Assembly: GCA_950295325.1 (NCBI GenBank)
Contig: OX485806.1
Location: forward strand, 54,307,169-54,371,168
Direction of reading: 5' to 3'
Source of the DNA: Polytrichum commune
Lineage: Eukaryota; Streptophyta; Polytrichopsida; Polytrichales; Polytrichaceae
Length of the DNA stretch: 64,000 nucleotides
Of this stretch, positions 24,970 through 37,235 are shown one piece after another (position 1 is the stretch's first letter; the number at the start of each line of letters is the position of its first letter). A program made the translations under genes and the position numbers. A model generated the notes under the pieces. The model was not told the origin of the DNA and searched no databases. It worked only from the letters and a program-made list of their open reading frames with translations.

Positions 24970-25895
24970 TGTGGCGTTTTTGGGCTACCCCCCTCCAAAG
25001 GAGCCTAAAAATACCACACAATTCCTTCGTTAAGGGTGGCATGCACTTACATGTGCCCAAGCCAAACCTGAACGGCAGGTGTATGAGGTGATTACTTACA
25101 TTTTGGAGGGGGGTTAAAATTGTGGTTGTAAATCTCCGAATTTTTTTGTATTTATTATTGTGGCTTTAAAACCCATTAATCATTTTTATACTTAATTCTA
25201 ATTTAGAGCTATGATCTAGTCTAAGTGCAAACACACTAGCCTTGGAACCAGGGCAATCCTAACTTATGAATTAAGATGGCTCTAGTCACACCAACCGGTG
25301 TGATTCATACCAACCCTAGTTCCATGGACAAAATAGGTACAGTTTGATCAACAGTTCAGTTTCTTCCTACTTCTTTATATAATTGTGTTTAGATTTCCTA
25401 AGTAGGGGGACTTGGGTTGAGTCCACCATTTACACAATTTTAAGACCTTTTGGAGGTCTTATTGTTGCTCACAGTGGTACCTTTGTCATATATCTAGGAC
25501 ATCTTGCATCAAAATCAAAAGCTAAAGATATAGTTGGGACAACTAAAGGTGGAACATGAGGTGTCCTTTTTTTTTTTGCCCTTCCGTCTTCTTCGCATCT
25601 AGTGCAGCCTGCTTTGCAAAGTCTTTGCCAACCTTTTTGTTGCGCTTCTCAACCTACTTTTTGGCATTCTATGGGTTTGTAGATAGCTGTGGCGTTTTTG
25701 GGCCACCCCCTTCCAAGGAAGCCTAAAAATATCACACAAGCCCTTCGGTGAAGGTAGCCTCCATTTGCAGGTGCCCAATCCGAACTCGGACAATAGGTGT
25801 ATAACATGACTACTTAGATTTTTAGAGGGGGATTAAATATGCATTGTAGTACCTCCGGAGGTTGGACCTTAGTTTTTTATTATTGTGGCTCCTAG
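24970..25895. repeat. Direct-repeat pair, possible TRIM-like element
   Basis: A block starting TGTGGCGTTTTTGGGC at 24970 is repeated at 25688. Similarity runs at least 190 bp: CC(C)CCTCCAA.G.AGCCTAAAAATA.CACACAA, then AGGTGTAT, a G-rich stretch, and TTATTATTGTGGCT. Both copies have the same orientation and lie 718 bp apart, with no coding region between. TG at the start is LTR-like, but clear CA ends, a primer-binding site and target duplications were not found. 'Terminal-repeat retrotransposon in miniature' is only a hypothesis. Confidence 0.5.
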
Positions 25896-25899
25896 CATC

Positions 25900-28800
25900 C
25901 TAACTAAAAGTGATCCCGCGGAGTGGTGGACCACTCTAGGGGTTCACAATAGTTTTGATTTTAAAGCGCACACAAATATCTTATCCACCTTTTTCTGTCC
26001 TATCTATTGATTTGTACTCGCAATAGAATCTATTAGAGAACCATGTAAATCCATCAGAACAGTCCCAAAAAAATCTGATATTGTAGGAAACCCTAAAACC
26101 CTTAATCATATTCATCAAAATGAGAATTCCAAGTTACTTAATTGACAAGACATGGTGCAATTTACTTAATCTTTTGTAGCAAGCTACCTTCTTTTGTGTT
26201 ATTCACATGACTTTTCTTGTGCCCTAAATTAGAAACCTCATTGAATACGCACGGGTAATCTTCCATACTCTGCTTACCAACAAAAAATTCATGGAGGCTA
26301 TCTCAAGGAATGATGGCCTTGCATGTATTTGTACTTTTGCCCCGTCCCTAGTTGGTTTTCTCCTCCTAATAAACGTTAATCTTGTCAAAGGGCTCGGGGG
26401 GTGGTATCTGCAAATTTGCCCACAAATCTTTGAGAGTGACATCCCACACCTTGAACCTTTCTTGCACATCGGATTTCAAGCTCATATTGTTGTGATTTTG
26501 GGCGGATGTACCTGCATGAACCTTCAGATTGAAAACCGGCGCCTTTCCATCCTTTAAATCCTCCAGCGCTTCTTCTACGACAAAATGAAAACCTTCCTTG
26601 AAGGGGACATGTTCAACTCCCATGTCTACAACGTCAACCTCCATGGTGAGTGAAGTTGCAAATCTTCCAAACCCTAAACCAACACCATGGTTCCCAAGAT
26701 AGGTGTTTTGCGGCTCCGGAGCTCACCTACAACACATGGGAGGAAGAATGATAGAGAGAGGGCTTGAGGTGGCGGGATGGGGTTGGACGGACGGACAACG
26801 GCGGAGGGCTAGATGGATGGACGGACAACCAAGTTGGGTAAGGAGGATGGGAGCAGGTTGCCCGGACATCAACACTGCCCTTGGGAGGTGTCTTACAAAT
26901 GCTTGTAACACTAAAATATAGATCATGTGGAATTTGAGCTCGCTCCCTCCAAAATAATTTTGTTGGATGATGTCAATAGTCAGAGAGGGCATAGTTTTGC
27001 CAAACAAACATGCATGGTTGAGACTTACTTTAAGATATGAAGAAGTGACCTTTTGATTATAGCGTTTCTTAAATTTTGCATGATAGAATTTATATTGAAT
27101 GCCAAACATGATGGTGCGACCACCCTAAAGTAGAGGGGACGCTTCAGACTGTGCGTGCTCGGGGTGATCACATTTCCTTACGTTTTGTAACCACGTGCAA
27201 TAATGGGATATTTAATGGGAGGATATTCGTGCACCTTTCAAGATTTTTCCCCTCCCTATTTTGTGTATAAAAAGTTATTTCTGACACCCTATATTTATTT
27301 GTAATTGCTTAAAGAGGTTAATTTTTGGCATATTTTTTTTATAAATCGAACTAGTATGTGAGCCCAATATGGTGCCCACATGTGTTCTTAACACCAAAGA
27401 ACTATAGAAAACCTTAGTGTTGTGCTTACTTGTGTTGTCAAAGTGATAACAAACGCAAAGCATTAGAATTTGGACGTGATTTTAAGTTGTTGGATTTAGT
27501 TGAGTTAAGTGTAGGATCGAGGCATTCAAATTGAAAAGATAAAGAAATAACAAGTGATTAGTTAGTTAAGTTTTAGTTAGCATTTGAGCTTGAGTGATTC
27601 TGACTTGAATTATGGTTGGTTGTGAGTTGAGATATGGGTTGTTTTAGGCTTAGGAATTGTTTATTTTAGGGTGTGTTCACGGCCAGTGTGGGTTGCCTCC
27701 GTCTGGAGATGAAAGAGGGCTCCTGACCTCACCGGGAACCTAGAGATTTCTGGGAGGAGGAGAGGTGGCACCGGAGGGGTATGGGCAAGGGGGCTCTGGT
27801 TTTGACAGAAGGGGGCACTTTGGATATGGCAAAAAAGGGAGCCTGTCGGGCGGCGAAGCTCTGCAAGGATTTTTGGGCATGGGTGTAGCTCGAATGGACC
27901 TTGGGTTTCTGATTCGGAGTCAGCTCCTGGCAGCTGAATGAGCCGCAGTCACAAGCAGGAATTATATGGCCAGTGACACAGACGGCCATTGAACTGGTTG
28001 CGGTGGTAGAAGAAGTAACCATGCTGGCCGAGGCCGCTTGGATTGCACATAGGGAGCACATAAAGGGGAAGCTGCAAAGATGTGCGAACTGGAAGTGGTT
28101 GCTCGCCCAATGAGGGAAGGACGTTGAGCGTTAGGGGCCTGAAGAGGGAGAGGCATTTGGACAACGACATGCCAAATCCAAAGGTGAATCCTGGCTAGAA
28201 CCTGGCAGCATTGCGGTGCTACTGAACGCTTTGTCCGTTGAACACTGAGGTTGCAAGGATCACGGCTGGTTCCACTGCCATTTAGGGGAGAGTCAGGGAA
28301 TGCGGGAGGATTGGAGGTGGCGGTGTGATGGAAGCATCTGAATGCCGACCGGCGAGAGCATCATGAGCATCAAAAGGCCATGTTGGGCGTTCAGGAGGAA
28401 TGTTGGTTTTTTTTAATGCGGTGTTGAGAATTCCAGAGCATGAATGCGGAAGGGACTTACAATCGTGCTGGTCAGACTAGCACGGTGTCACCGAGGAAGC
28501 CTGAGGAAGAGGCAGCATATAATTGAGTTTGGGTGGCTGAAGGAAGACGACTGAGGCATCTGAAGTGGGAGAGCTTTCAGGGCGCAGGGCAATGAGGATT
28601 GAGCAATTGAATGAGGCGACTACTCTGGAACTGGCTGGGAACCTGGTTGGTTACTACTGCTGCAATTAGATAGCCAGGGAGTGAAGCTTCTAGGTCGGTA
28701 GATTGAGGCACCCAGTGGCAACCAAACAGTTGGGGCTGCATGACGTTTCTTACACACGACGACCAGTATGGAGGCTTAACAAAAAGACTATTTCAGTTGA

Positions 28801-30660
28801 CAATGCAGACTAGCATTGCGGGAGAGTGGTGAGATGGCTTGGAGTATGCAAGTGATTAATCAATGCCCCTACTAATGGATTAGTAATACTAGGTGAAGTA
28901 GCGCTTATTAGGACTTTGACATTGAGTAGTGAATTAATTAGTTAGCTTGAAGTAGGGAGGGAATGATCCTCACCCAGTATGTGACTTGGTGTTGGCATTG
29001 ACCCAAAGATCTGGATAGTCTATTGTGGTAGGGTTTAGGATTCTGGTAGTGGTGTGGTGGAGATTTGACAATTGATTTCCTTGCACTGATCACAAGGGCA
29101 GAAAGTATTTCTCAATAATGAGGCCATGTGATGTTTAAATAAAGGTTGTGTGTTCAATGTTAAAGTTGGAAAGCATTCAGAGTTGGACTTCAAGGCCAAG
29201 GAAATTAAGTGAGTGCATGTGAGCCATAGGCTCTCACCCGGATTACGACGCACAAGGGTGGGAGTTTAAGGTTGCCATAGTACCAGATAGTAAACATAAT
29301 ACTATAGCATTGCAAAACTGACTATGTGAGCAAAAACCTTTCCATACCATTTAAATTGTCATTCGTTTGGTTTCAATTAGTATTACCAATCTTAAATCAT
29401 TCAAAGTATCATTCAAAACACAACCAATAGCCTTTGGATACTAGTTAAAAGGTTACCAATAAACATGGACATAACAAAATATACAAGCTGAAATAATAAA
29501 ATTGTATAAACGGATAGAACAAAACAAGAAATATAATCAGTTGTGACAAGACATGAAATTTTGCATAACTACCTACTCCAAAACAAGGTTTCATTGAAAT
29601 ACAAAAATGCTAAATACAAAAAATTAAAAACATTTATTTTAATGAGTGTATACACCTTCATCTTATTCATTCCCATGCCAAACTATAACCATGAATTCAC
29701 ACCTTACAAGACCATGCCCCAAACCCCAAAAATAACTCGTGTAATAAAACCAACAAAGAAAAGACGAACCATAAAAGCTAAATCCTAAACCAAATACATG
29801 CAAAGAACATTGCAAATGAAATGGCCACTCTGTTCCATCAATTTGCATGAAAGAAATCCTAGAAAATGCTTAGAAAAAACACGAGTTTGACGATCGAAGA
29901 TCGAGGTTGTGACAAAACCAAAACCAATCGCAGGAAGCGGTTGAGGGTGATGGTGGAGGTTCTCAGGTTCTAAGCATCCAACGAGGTTCCCACATGTTCA
30001 ACGCCATTGCAAATCCCAACGGCCATTGAAAAGTGCCAGCACAATCCTTCCTCCCAAAAAATCCCATGTTATTTTCCTTCATGCTAACGTGTTTGATTCA
30101 AATTTGGACCAAAACTACACACTTCCTCATCCAAGTAGCCAAACTCATAATTATTTTATTGATCCTACTACACACTTTTAGGGGGATCCTATGTCTATGA
30201 CCTTATTTTTTTCTATTGATTATTAAAATGAACAAATTATCCATGATCCTATTTTATATATAATCATATAGGGGACATAAATCCAATGTTGTGGTAGATC
30301 TTACGCAATTATAAAATGTACCCTAAAAATTTAAATTGACCTTATCTTTTAATCTCACGTGGTTTTCAAAAATTCCGATAATCACCTTCCTAAGTGTGCA
30401 TGTTTAAATGCTAATTTGGCAAAACTCAGCCATTTGTGGGTGTTTTTATTGAGGATGAGTTGGATGGGTTCTCAAATCACGGAGAATAACTCGATCTTCA
30501 TGTCTTTCAAATGGGAACAAAGTAACCACATACTTGGTGATTGGAAAATTTGAAGTTGCGATCAAAATAGATGATGAGTTGGTATTTGGGGGTAAAACAA
30601 GTAGTGGCATCAATGTGTTGGTGGCACGGCAGGTGAGTGATGTGGAGAAATTGGTAATCG
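25900..30660. other. Intergenic DNA, no supported gene
   Basis: A minus-strand frame from 26644 (ATG at 26642, MEVDVVDMGVEHVPFKEG...) to 26366 reads like a plausible 92-residue protein or a first exon, with a GTACAT donor inside it. It lacks any recognised domain or partner exon. The 27.7-29.2 kb part has higher GC but no coherent frame. The rest is AT-rich. Confidence 0.35.
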
Positions 30661-30664
30661 GCAC

Positions 30665-31606
30665 TGTCACTATCCTTGCTAGCCCCTTTAACATTCTTGC
30701 CAATTTTCATTTTTAGCAAAGGTTACGAGCGCTAACCCTTCGCATTCCGCCATGCTAACGGTTAGCTCCTCCTTCCCCAGACCTTATAGTTCATAGGAGG
30801 GGAGCCAACCCTCCTACTTTCTTTTCGGGACTCAACCCTTAATCGGTAACCAATTCTTAGATGTGAAGTTCATGGAAATTCAATCTTATGTTGATCATCG
30901 CATTTCCGGAGCAACACTACAACAACCCAAAGCATATTAAGCAACTATGCCCTCACATTGGGCTAATGCCCATGGAGGCCGTGCCGTTCGGCCTTGGGTG
31001 GGTGAGGAGGCCACACCCCCTAACCCATATAAGCCTCTAGGACTCTAGGCATGGCCCCTACCCCACCGTCAAGAACCTTTTGTCTCTCTACCAGAAGTTG
31101 GGGCCAAGTAGACATTTTTCCCTAGCCGCTGGGGCTAGAAGCCCCTAGCAGCTTCAGACCATCATAACTTCTTTACATAATATCTAATGCTAACAAAATA
31201 CCAACATATCTTCATCCACGCTTCACGTAGATGCTAATGAACACCTCACTTGCCTCATTCAGATAAGTATTGAGGAAGTTATGCATGTTCAAACCTTGGA
31301 AGTCTTGGGAATCACTCCCATGCCACTGCTGTACCAGGACGTCACCCCGCTCAAAATGCCATATCTCCTAGCTCACACCTCTAAATGAGGTGTTCTTGAG
31401 CATTCTAGAATTTGCATGCCATAAGCTATGCATAGCTTATGGCTTTACCCTCATGACTCCTAATCTCCGTGGGTGAAAGGCGTTCCCAACGCCCGGGGCC
31501 CTCACCCACACTAGGATCACACGGCACCACAAGTCCCCGGTGTAACTCCGGGATCCCCTTGTGCCCATGGTGTTTTGGGGCACTCCTCATGGATAGGTAT
31601 GCGACA
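30665..31606 (-). mobile_element. Solo LTR, family R (copy R2, inverted)
   Basis: A 942-bp copy of the R1 LTR in reverse orientation. It reads TGTCACTATCC...ATGCGACA on the plus strand, the complement of the canonical GGTTGCGACA and TGTCGC ends. Shared internal blocks include AGCAAAGGTTACGAGCGCTAACCC and the Pro/Gly-rich block near 31480-31560. Flanks GGCAC and AACAC match at only 3 of 5 positions, so the target duplication is decayed or was lost. It lies head-to-head with R3, 48 bp away. Confidence 0.8.
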
Positions 31607-33217
31607 AACACCATCAGGATCAGAGTTGGTGTAGAGGAGTTGTTTGACACGAGGTGTCGCGCACCTCTCCATGAGGAGTGCCCGCAACACCATGGGCACA
31701 AGGGGGACCCCGGAGTGACACCCGGGACTTGTGGCGCCATTGGTGAGAAGGCCCAAGTACTCTTAGCATGGGTGAGGGCCCCGGGCGTTGAGAATGCCTC
31801 TCACCCACGGGGACTAAGAGTCATGAGGGTAAGGCCATAAGTTATGAGTAGCGTATGGCGGTGGAATTCTAGAATGCTAAGGAACACCTCAATCGGAGGT
31901 GCTAGCTAGGAGATATGGCCATTTGAGTGGGGCGCTGTCCCGGGACAACACCCTGGGACAGCAGTGACCTGGGAGTGGTGCCCGGGACTGCCAAGGTTTG
32001 AAGAGCCATAACTTCCTCAATACTTGCCCAAGTGAGGAGTCCATCGGCATCTACGCAAAGAGTAGGTGACGATAGAGTGGTCGCTTAATAGCATCAGACA
32101 TCATATGTAGAAGTTATGGTCGTCTGAAGCCGTTGGGGGGGGTTCTAGCCCCAGCGGCTAAGGGAAAATGTCCACTTGGCCCCAACCCTTGTAGAGAGAC
32201 AAAAGGAGGGGAAGGCTAAATCCCCTGCAATAACGCACAGCTGGCTCACGTGTGGCCACCGTGGCACGTGGGCCCCGCGCCGGTGCCTAGCCCATTTGAC
32301 CCCCCAGGGTTTAGGGTACGGTCGTACCTTGCTAACGCCCGAGACACTGCACAGTGTCCCGAACTTGAGTCGCCGGAACACTGCAATGCCGGAACACTAG
32401 CCCCATCCATCGCCATGCCATCCCCTCATGCCCACGCCATGGCTGTGGGGCTCACCAATACGTCATCTCCCGTCAACCCAAAGTCTCGGAATGCGCGTTA
32501 GGAGACTAGAGTGAAGGAGGAGCAGTCCTTTTAACCCATATTGTTTGGGGGACAGCTCAAGGGTAAGCTTATAAGGAGAAGTGGCCAGCACCTCGTTCGA
32601 GAACAAGATGCTGACTTGGAACTGGTTACTTGCTACTTGTTGCTAAGACTATGGCCCCCTCTGATGAGAGAGGTTACTTGGAACTGGTGACTGGTTATTG
32701 GCTCTTGAGACTATGGCCGGATACTGAGACTATGGTCCTAGGGATTAGACTCTTCGCTTAGGCCAGTTCGCTTAGCTCGGTCACTCAGTTCCCGTTACTT
32801 TGCCATTGCTTTTGCATGTAATCCCAAAAGTCCAAAAGTCTTTTTCTTCAGGGTGTTTTTTGCTCAACTCGTCTAGCTTATCTTTTGCCCAAGTTGTTGA
32901 TTCAAAGCCACTAGGTGAAGTCGTATCATACATCATGAGACCCAACTCTTGAAGAACCATTGCACGTCGTACAATGTCTTTGATCTTTTAACAAGAGTGT
33001 TTTTGCCATGCACGACGACCATGCCACAAGCAAAGGAATATTGGAGTTCCAAGTTACGTCTCTCTGAAACATGCGAAAGATCAACCATGTCAATGTGAAC
33101 ACTTTTTTTGAGTAACGGCTTTCACAATGATATAAAATGACATTTAACAATGAATATGAGATAAATGGGTGGAATATATGTCAGGAATTGTTTGACTAAT
33201 TCAAACATTCGTGGGAA

Positions 33218-33387
33218 TGTAACACTGATTTTATAACACTGAAGTTGTAACACCGAACTTCTAACACTGAAGTTGAAACACTGATCTTGTAACACAAAAG
33301 TTGTAAAACTGAACTTCTTACACTGAGGTTGTAACACTGAATATGTAACACTAAAGTTGTAACACTGCAATCCTAAACACTGAAGTT
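33218..33387. repeat. ~14-bp minisatellite inside the MULE
   Basis: About eleven to twelve degenerate units of the type TGTAACACTGAAGT, each carrying (T/A)AACACTGA. It lies downstream of the transposase gene, inside the left arm boundary. Open frames through it are repetitive (VLQPQCKKFSF-like) and are rejected as genes. Confidence 0.8.
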
Positions 33388-33741
33388 TGTGTACGTATTA
33401 GCTATAGAATTACTATGGTTATCCGAGTAGCAAGAAACTATGAACAAAACTATAACTGATGTAATAACCCATTCGCAATTTCAAAATACAACAGAGTTGA
33501 TACTTACACATGCATGGCTGCCTATTTGAGAAAAACATATAACTACAAATATGATGATGGCTTTCTTGGTAGGAAATTGCATAAAAATCTTATATGAAGA
33601 GTAGGACATTGGATGTCAACAATGTATTCCGTGACACTAGAATCCTCAGAGTCCACATTTTTTCCTAAAGTTCCAACGGGGGTAGTGTCACGCGAGCAAA
33701 CACTGATATGATGTCAGTGCTTGAATTAACAGCCAAACATT

Positions 33742-34974
33742 CTAAGATGTCTCGCCACAGTTTTTCCCTTTCGCATAAGGTAGGTTCCAGTAACCTACCA
33801 CCCACATGTGAGCCTTACTTTGCCATTGTTTTTGTATGTAATTCCAAAAGTCTTTTTCTTCAGGGTATTTTTTGCTCAACTCGTCTAGCTTATCTTTTGC
33901 CCAAGTTGTTGATTCAAAGCCACTAGGTGATGTCTTATCATATATCATGAGACCCAACTCTTGAAGGACCATTGCACGTCGTACAATGTCTTTGATATTG
34001 TAACAAGAGTATTTTTGCCATGCACGACGAACATGCCACAAGCAAAGGAAAATTGGAGTTCTAGGCCACGTCTCTCTGAAACATGCCAAAGATCAACCAT
34101 GTCAATGCGAATACATTTTTTGAGTAACGGCTTTCACAATGACATAAAATGGCATTAAACTACGAATATGAGATAAATGGGTGGAATATATGTCTGGAAG
34201 TGATTGACTAACTTATAGATGGAGTTAGAGTAACATACGTTAGTGCATTGATCTTCCCCTGCGCACAGTCCACAATGAATGCAGACGGTTTCCACTCTGG
34301 GCAAACTGTTTTCATACGTTGTTTCAATGATGCCATCCAGGGAGTGAGGTCTGCCTCCACGCATCGTGAGGTGAGAATCCAGGCCACCGGAATTCCTTGA
34401 TAACGAAACTGAATCAGTCTCAAATTAGTCTTAGTATAGTGGAAGATTTTATCCGGATTCTTCTGGACCCACATGCGGACACTTTGAGCGTCGTTAGAGT
34501 GCAATATATATGTTTCCCTTGCTAGCTTACGGGCAATGTTACGAATGTCTTTTGGGGTGATAAGTAAATCCCGTGTTATTTCTTTACCATCTGCCTCCCA
34601 CTTCCGTAGAAATTTAAGGTGTTTCTTCATAATCTGGTGGACAGTGTAACCCTCGTGCAAGCATCCGCCAATGAATTCCTTCACAATTGGGGACAAATGG
34701 GCTGAGAAGGCACCACGGTCACCGAACTTCATTCCACCATGAACCACCAATCCATCCTTGTTGACATGTTTGAACTCAAAGATACAAATCTCTGAAATGT
34801 GAGGCGCATGCAACAGGCTCTTGATCGTAAAACGTGTTGTGCACCCCCGTTTAATAGACAATCCCCACTTCTTCTGCGAGTCTCTTTCTTTGGTGGAAGA
34901 GGGACCTCTGTATTCTTGACGTGTGCATTACATTCATCATGTATTGCTCCTTCCGTCTTCTCATCTTCAAGCAT
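33742..34974 (-). CDS. MULE-type transposase, partial or damaged
   Basis: The minus-strand frame 34861-34208 begins near a Cys/basic segment (RGCTTRFTIKSLLHAPHIS, FAR1-like in appearance). It continues through FRYQGIPVAWILTSR and ADLTPWMASLK to FIVDCAQGKINAL, the usual region around a catalytic Asp. An intron of about 150 nt (about 34238-34087, GTATGT...TTTCAG-like) leads to the second block at 34087-33742, with TPIFLCLWHVRRAWQKYS. CLWHVRRAW is the conserved MULE C-x2-H block. A C-terminal SWIM zinc finger is not evident, and N-terminal frames at 34974-34729 and 34861 do not join cleanly. The gene may be non-autonomous or have unseen introns. Product: DDE transposase, nuclear. Confidence 0.7.
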
Positions 34975-35040
34975 TGGATTATTGTCGTTTGAGACAAATG
35001 CCCCTGTGACCTCCGACGCAACGTCACGGTGCCTAAAAGT

Positions 35041-35315
35041 TTCGTTATCAAGGAATTTCGGTGGCCTGGATTTCCTTTGCTTGTGGCATGGTCGTCATGC
35101 ATGGCAAAAACACTCTTGTTAAAAGATCAAAGACATTGTACGACGTGCAATGGTTCTTCAAGAGTTGGGTCTCATGATGTATGATACGACTTCACCTAGT
35201 GGCTTTGAATCAACAACTTGGGCAAAAGATAAGCTAGACGAGTTGAGCAAAAAACACCCTGAAGAAAAAGACTTTTGGACTTTTGGGATTACATGCAAAA
35301 GCAATGGCAAAGTAA
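35041..35315 (+). pseudogene. Inverted transposase fragment forming the inner right arm
   Basis: Plus-strand sequence reading FRYQGI.VAWI at 35041-35071 is fused directly to the CLWHV-exon sequence (TCCTTTGCTTGTGGCATGG onward). It matches, in opposite orientation, two separated parts of the minus-strand transposase (about 34405-34380 and 34060-33815). It is an internally deleted copy. The CLWHV exon is also present as a third, direct copy at about 32795-33200. Confidence 0.75.
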
Positions 35316-36294
35316 CGGGAACTGAGTGACCGAGCTAAGCGAACCGGCCTAAGCGAAGAGTCTAATCCCTAGGACCATAGTCTCAGTATCCGGCCATAGT
35401 CTCAAGAGCCAATAACCAGTCACCAGTTCCAAGTAACCTCTCTCATCAGAGGGGGCCATAGTCTTAGCAACAAGTAGCAAGTAACCAGTTCCAAGTCAGC
35501 ATCTTGTTCTCGAACGAGGTGCTGGCCACTTCTCCTTATAAGCTTACCCTTGAGCTGTCCCCCAAACAATATGGGTTAAAAGGACTGCTCCTCCTTCACT
35601 CTAGTCTCCTAACGCGCATTCCGAGACTTTGGGTTGACGGGAGATGACGTATTGGTGAGCCCCACAGCCATGGCGTGGGCATGAGGGGATGGCATGGCGA
35701 TGGATGGGGCTAGTGTTCCGGCATTGCAGTGTTCCGGCGACTCAAGTTCGGGACACTGTGCAGTGTCTCGGGCGTTAGCAAGGTACGACCGTACCCTAAA
35801 CCCTGGGGGGTCAAATGGGCTAGGCACCGGCGCGGGGCCCACGTGCCACGGTGGCCACACGTGAGCCAGCTGTGCGTTATTGCAGGGGATTTAGCCTTCC
35901 CCGACAAAAGGATACTTGATGGTGGGGTAGGGGCCCCGCCCAAAGTCCTAGAGGCTTATATGGGTGAGGCGGCTTAGCCGACCGACCCCCCCGGAGCATA
36001 CTTGGCAATGTGCTCCGGGTAGTTGTAGTGTTGTTTTGGCAACACGATGATCAACTCAAGAGTGGACTTCCATGGATGGAAGTCCACCTTAGCCATTGGC
36101 TACCTACTAAGGGGAGAGTCCCGAATGCATGTGTAGGAGGGTTTGGTGACCTAGCCATGAGCTTGAAGGTCCGCGGTTTTGGGAGCTAACCATGCATGTG
36201 CGTGGGATGTGCAGGTTAGCGCTCGTGGCACTTGCTAGGTTGGAAAGGCGGTCAAGCTAAGTGAAGGAAAACTAGCAAGGGTTGCGACACGAGG

Positions 36295-37235
36295 GAAGAA
36301 TTTGATTTGGTTCAGCTTGTTCTTGTATATTCCCTAGTTGCATTAGGGTTATGTGAGTAAGAGAGGACGTGTACAAGCTTACGAGGGGGATGGCAAAGGA
36401 AGTTGATGACTCTAGGGCTTGGGGGGAGGTAAGGGAGGTGGGTGTTATATAGGGGATTTTTGAGGAATGTAGCGGAAATGAACAAAAAATTGTCATAATT
36501 TTTTTATTTAATTTTTCATGTTTAATTTAGTTATGAATTTTTAAAGTATTATGCTAAAGTGTACTATGATAGATTTCAAAAGGTCTCATCTTAGAATTGA
36601 ATATCCCCTCTCATAGAATCAAATGTTGTCTATTTAATACCTCTAAGTGTATCTTTACACACTCATCATATGTCTTGGAACCAACACCTAACAAAATGAA
36701 ATAAAATTGATCTTAAAGTTAGGGAAGCCGAAAGCTTTATGGGACTAAAGATGCATTAGGGCGGTGTCAAACTGGCTAAGTCCCTAGAGTGGCAGAGTGC
36801 GGTGGCCTCCATGAGGTAGAGGCTAATATCAACTTGATGGTCTAATTGAAAGAAAAACTTGAGACTTCCCTCCATAATATTGCCTTCTCAAATAGTGATT
36901 GAAAGTTATCTCTAATGGGGTTGTAAAGAGGTTACTCAATCACAAAGTATGTTTCATTTTCAACAACATTATAAAAAAAAAGTGGCATGGTCTTTTATCT
37001 ATAGAGATAGGGATAGTTGACCACGGTTCACTTCTGATGGCAAATCAAGGATTCAAGGTGCAATATTCAACAATGATCTTGTGTTGTAATGGTGTCAATG
37101 GTTACTTCAAGTACAATTCACATTTGTATTCGAGTGAATCCTTGAGATGTAGGCAATTTAGTTTCTTCCCCAAGAGATGGGAAAAATTCTATTCTTTAGC
37201 AAGAAAAACCTCTTCAATATCATCAAATATGATTT
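36295..37235. other. AT-rich flank, no supported gene
   Basis: A plus-strand frame at 36899-37297 is open for 132 residues, but it overlaps the end of the LINE remnant on the other strand and shows no domain. It could be a chance frame. Confidence 0.35.

Larger units (their letters stand above)
32198..35912 (-). mobile_element. MULE DNA transposon with 831-bp inverted arms (3695 bp)
   Basis: The element at 32208-35902 has a perfect 10-bp target duplication GACAAAAGGA (32198-32207, 35903-35912). The ends are GGGGAAGGCTAAATCC and the reverse complement. The arms, 32208-33038 and 35072-35902, are each exactly 831 bp and nearly identical: only two mismatches were spotted (around 32765 and 33012 on the left arm). 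That makes the insertion or arm homogenisation recent. The inner ~245 bp of each arm is transposase exon sequence. A tandem repeat of ~14-bp units (TTGTAACACTGAA) fills 33218-33387. It carries a MULE-type transposase gene on the minus strand (33742-34974). Confidence 0.92.
31650..36294 (+). mobile_element. Solo LTR, family R (copy R3), split by a MULE
   Basis: The LTR starts TGTCGCGCACC at 31655 and ends GGTTGCGACA at 36289, with a perfect 5-bp target duplication CGAGG (31650-31654 and 36290-36294). Removing the MULE and one copy of its 10-bp duplication (32208-35912) leaves about 930 bp, matching R1 (973) and R2 (942). The split falls in the block that reads GAGAGACAAGAGG...GGTGGGGTAGGGG in R1 at about 2009-2040. 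No internal retroelement genes belong to it. Confidence 0.88.

Noticed and set aside
32145..35977. Identical 75-83-residue frames on opposite strands (MWPPWHVGPAPVPS... and MFRRLKFGTLCS...)
   Set aside because: They are the same non-coding MULE arm read twice; no domain.
30665..36289. R2 and R3 as the two LTRs of one retrotransposon
   Set aside because: They are in opposite orientation, only 48 bp apart, with separate or missing target duplications.
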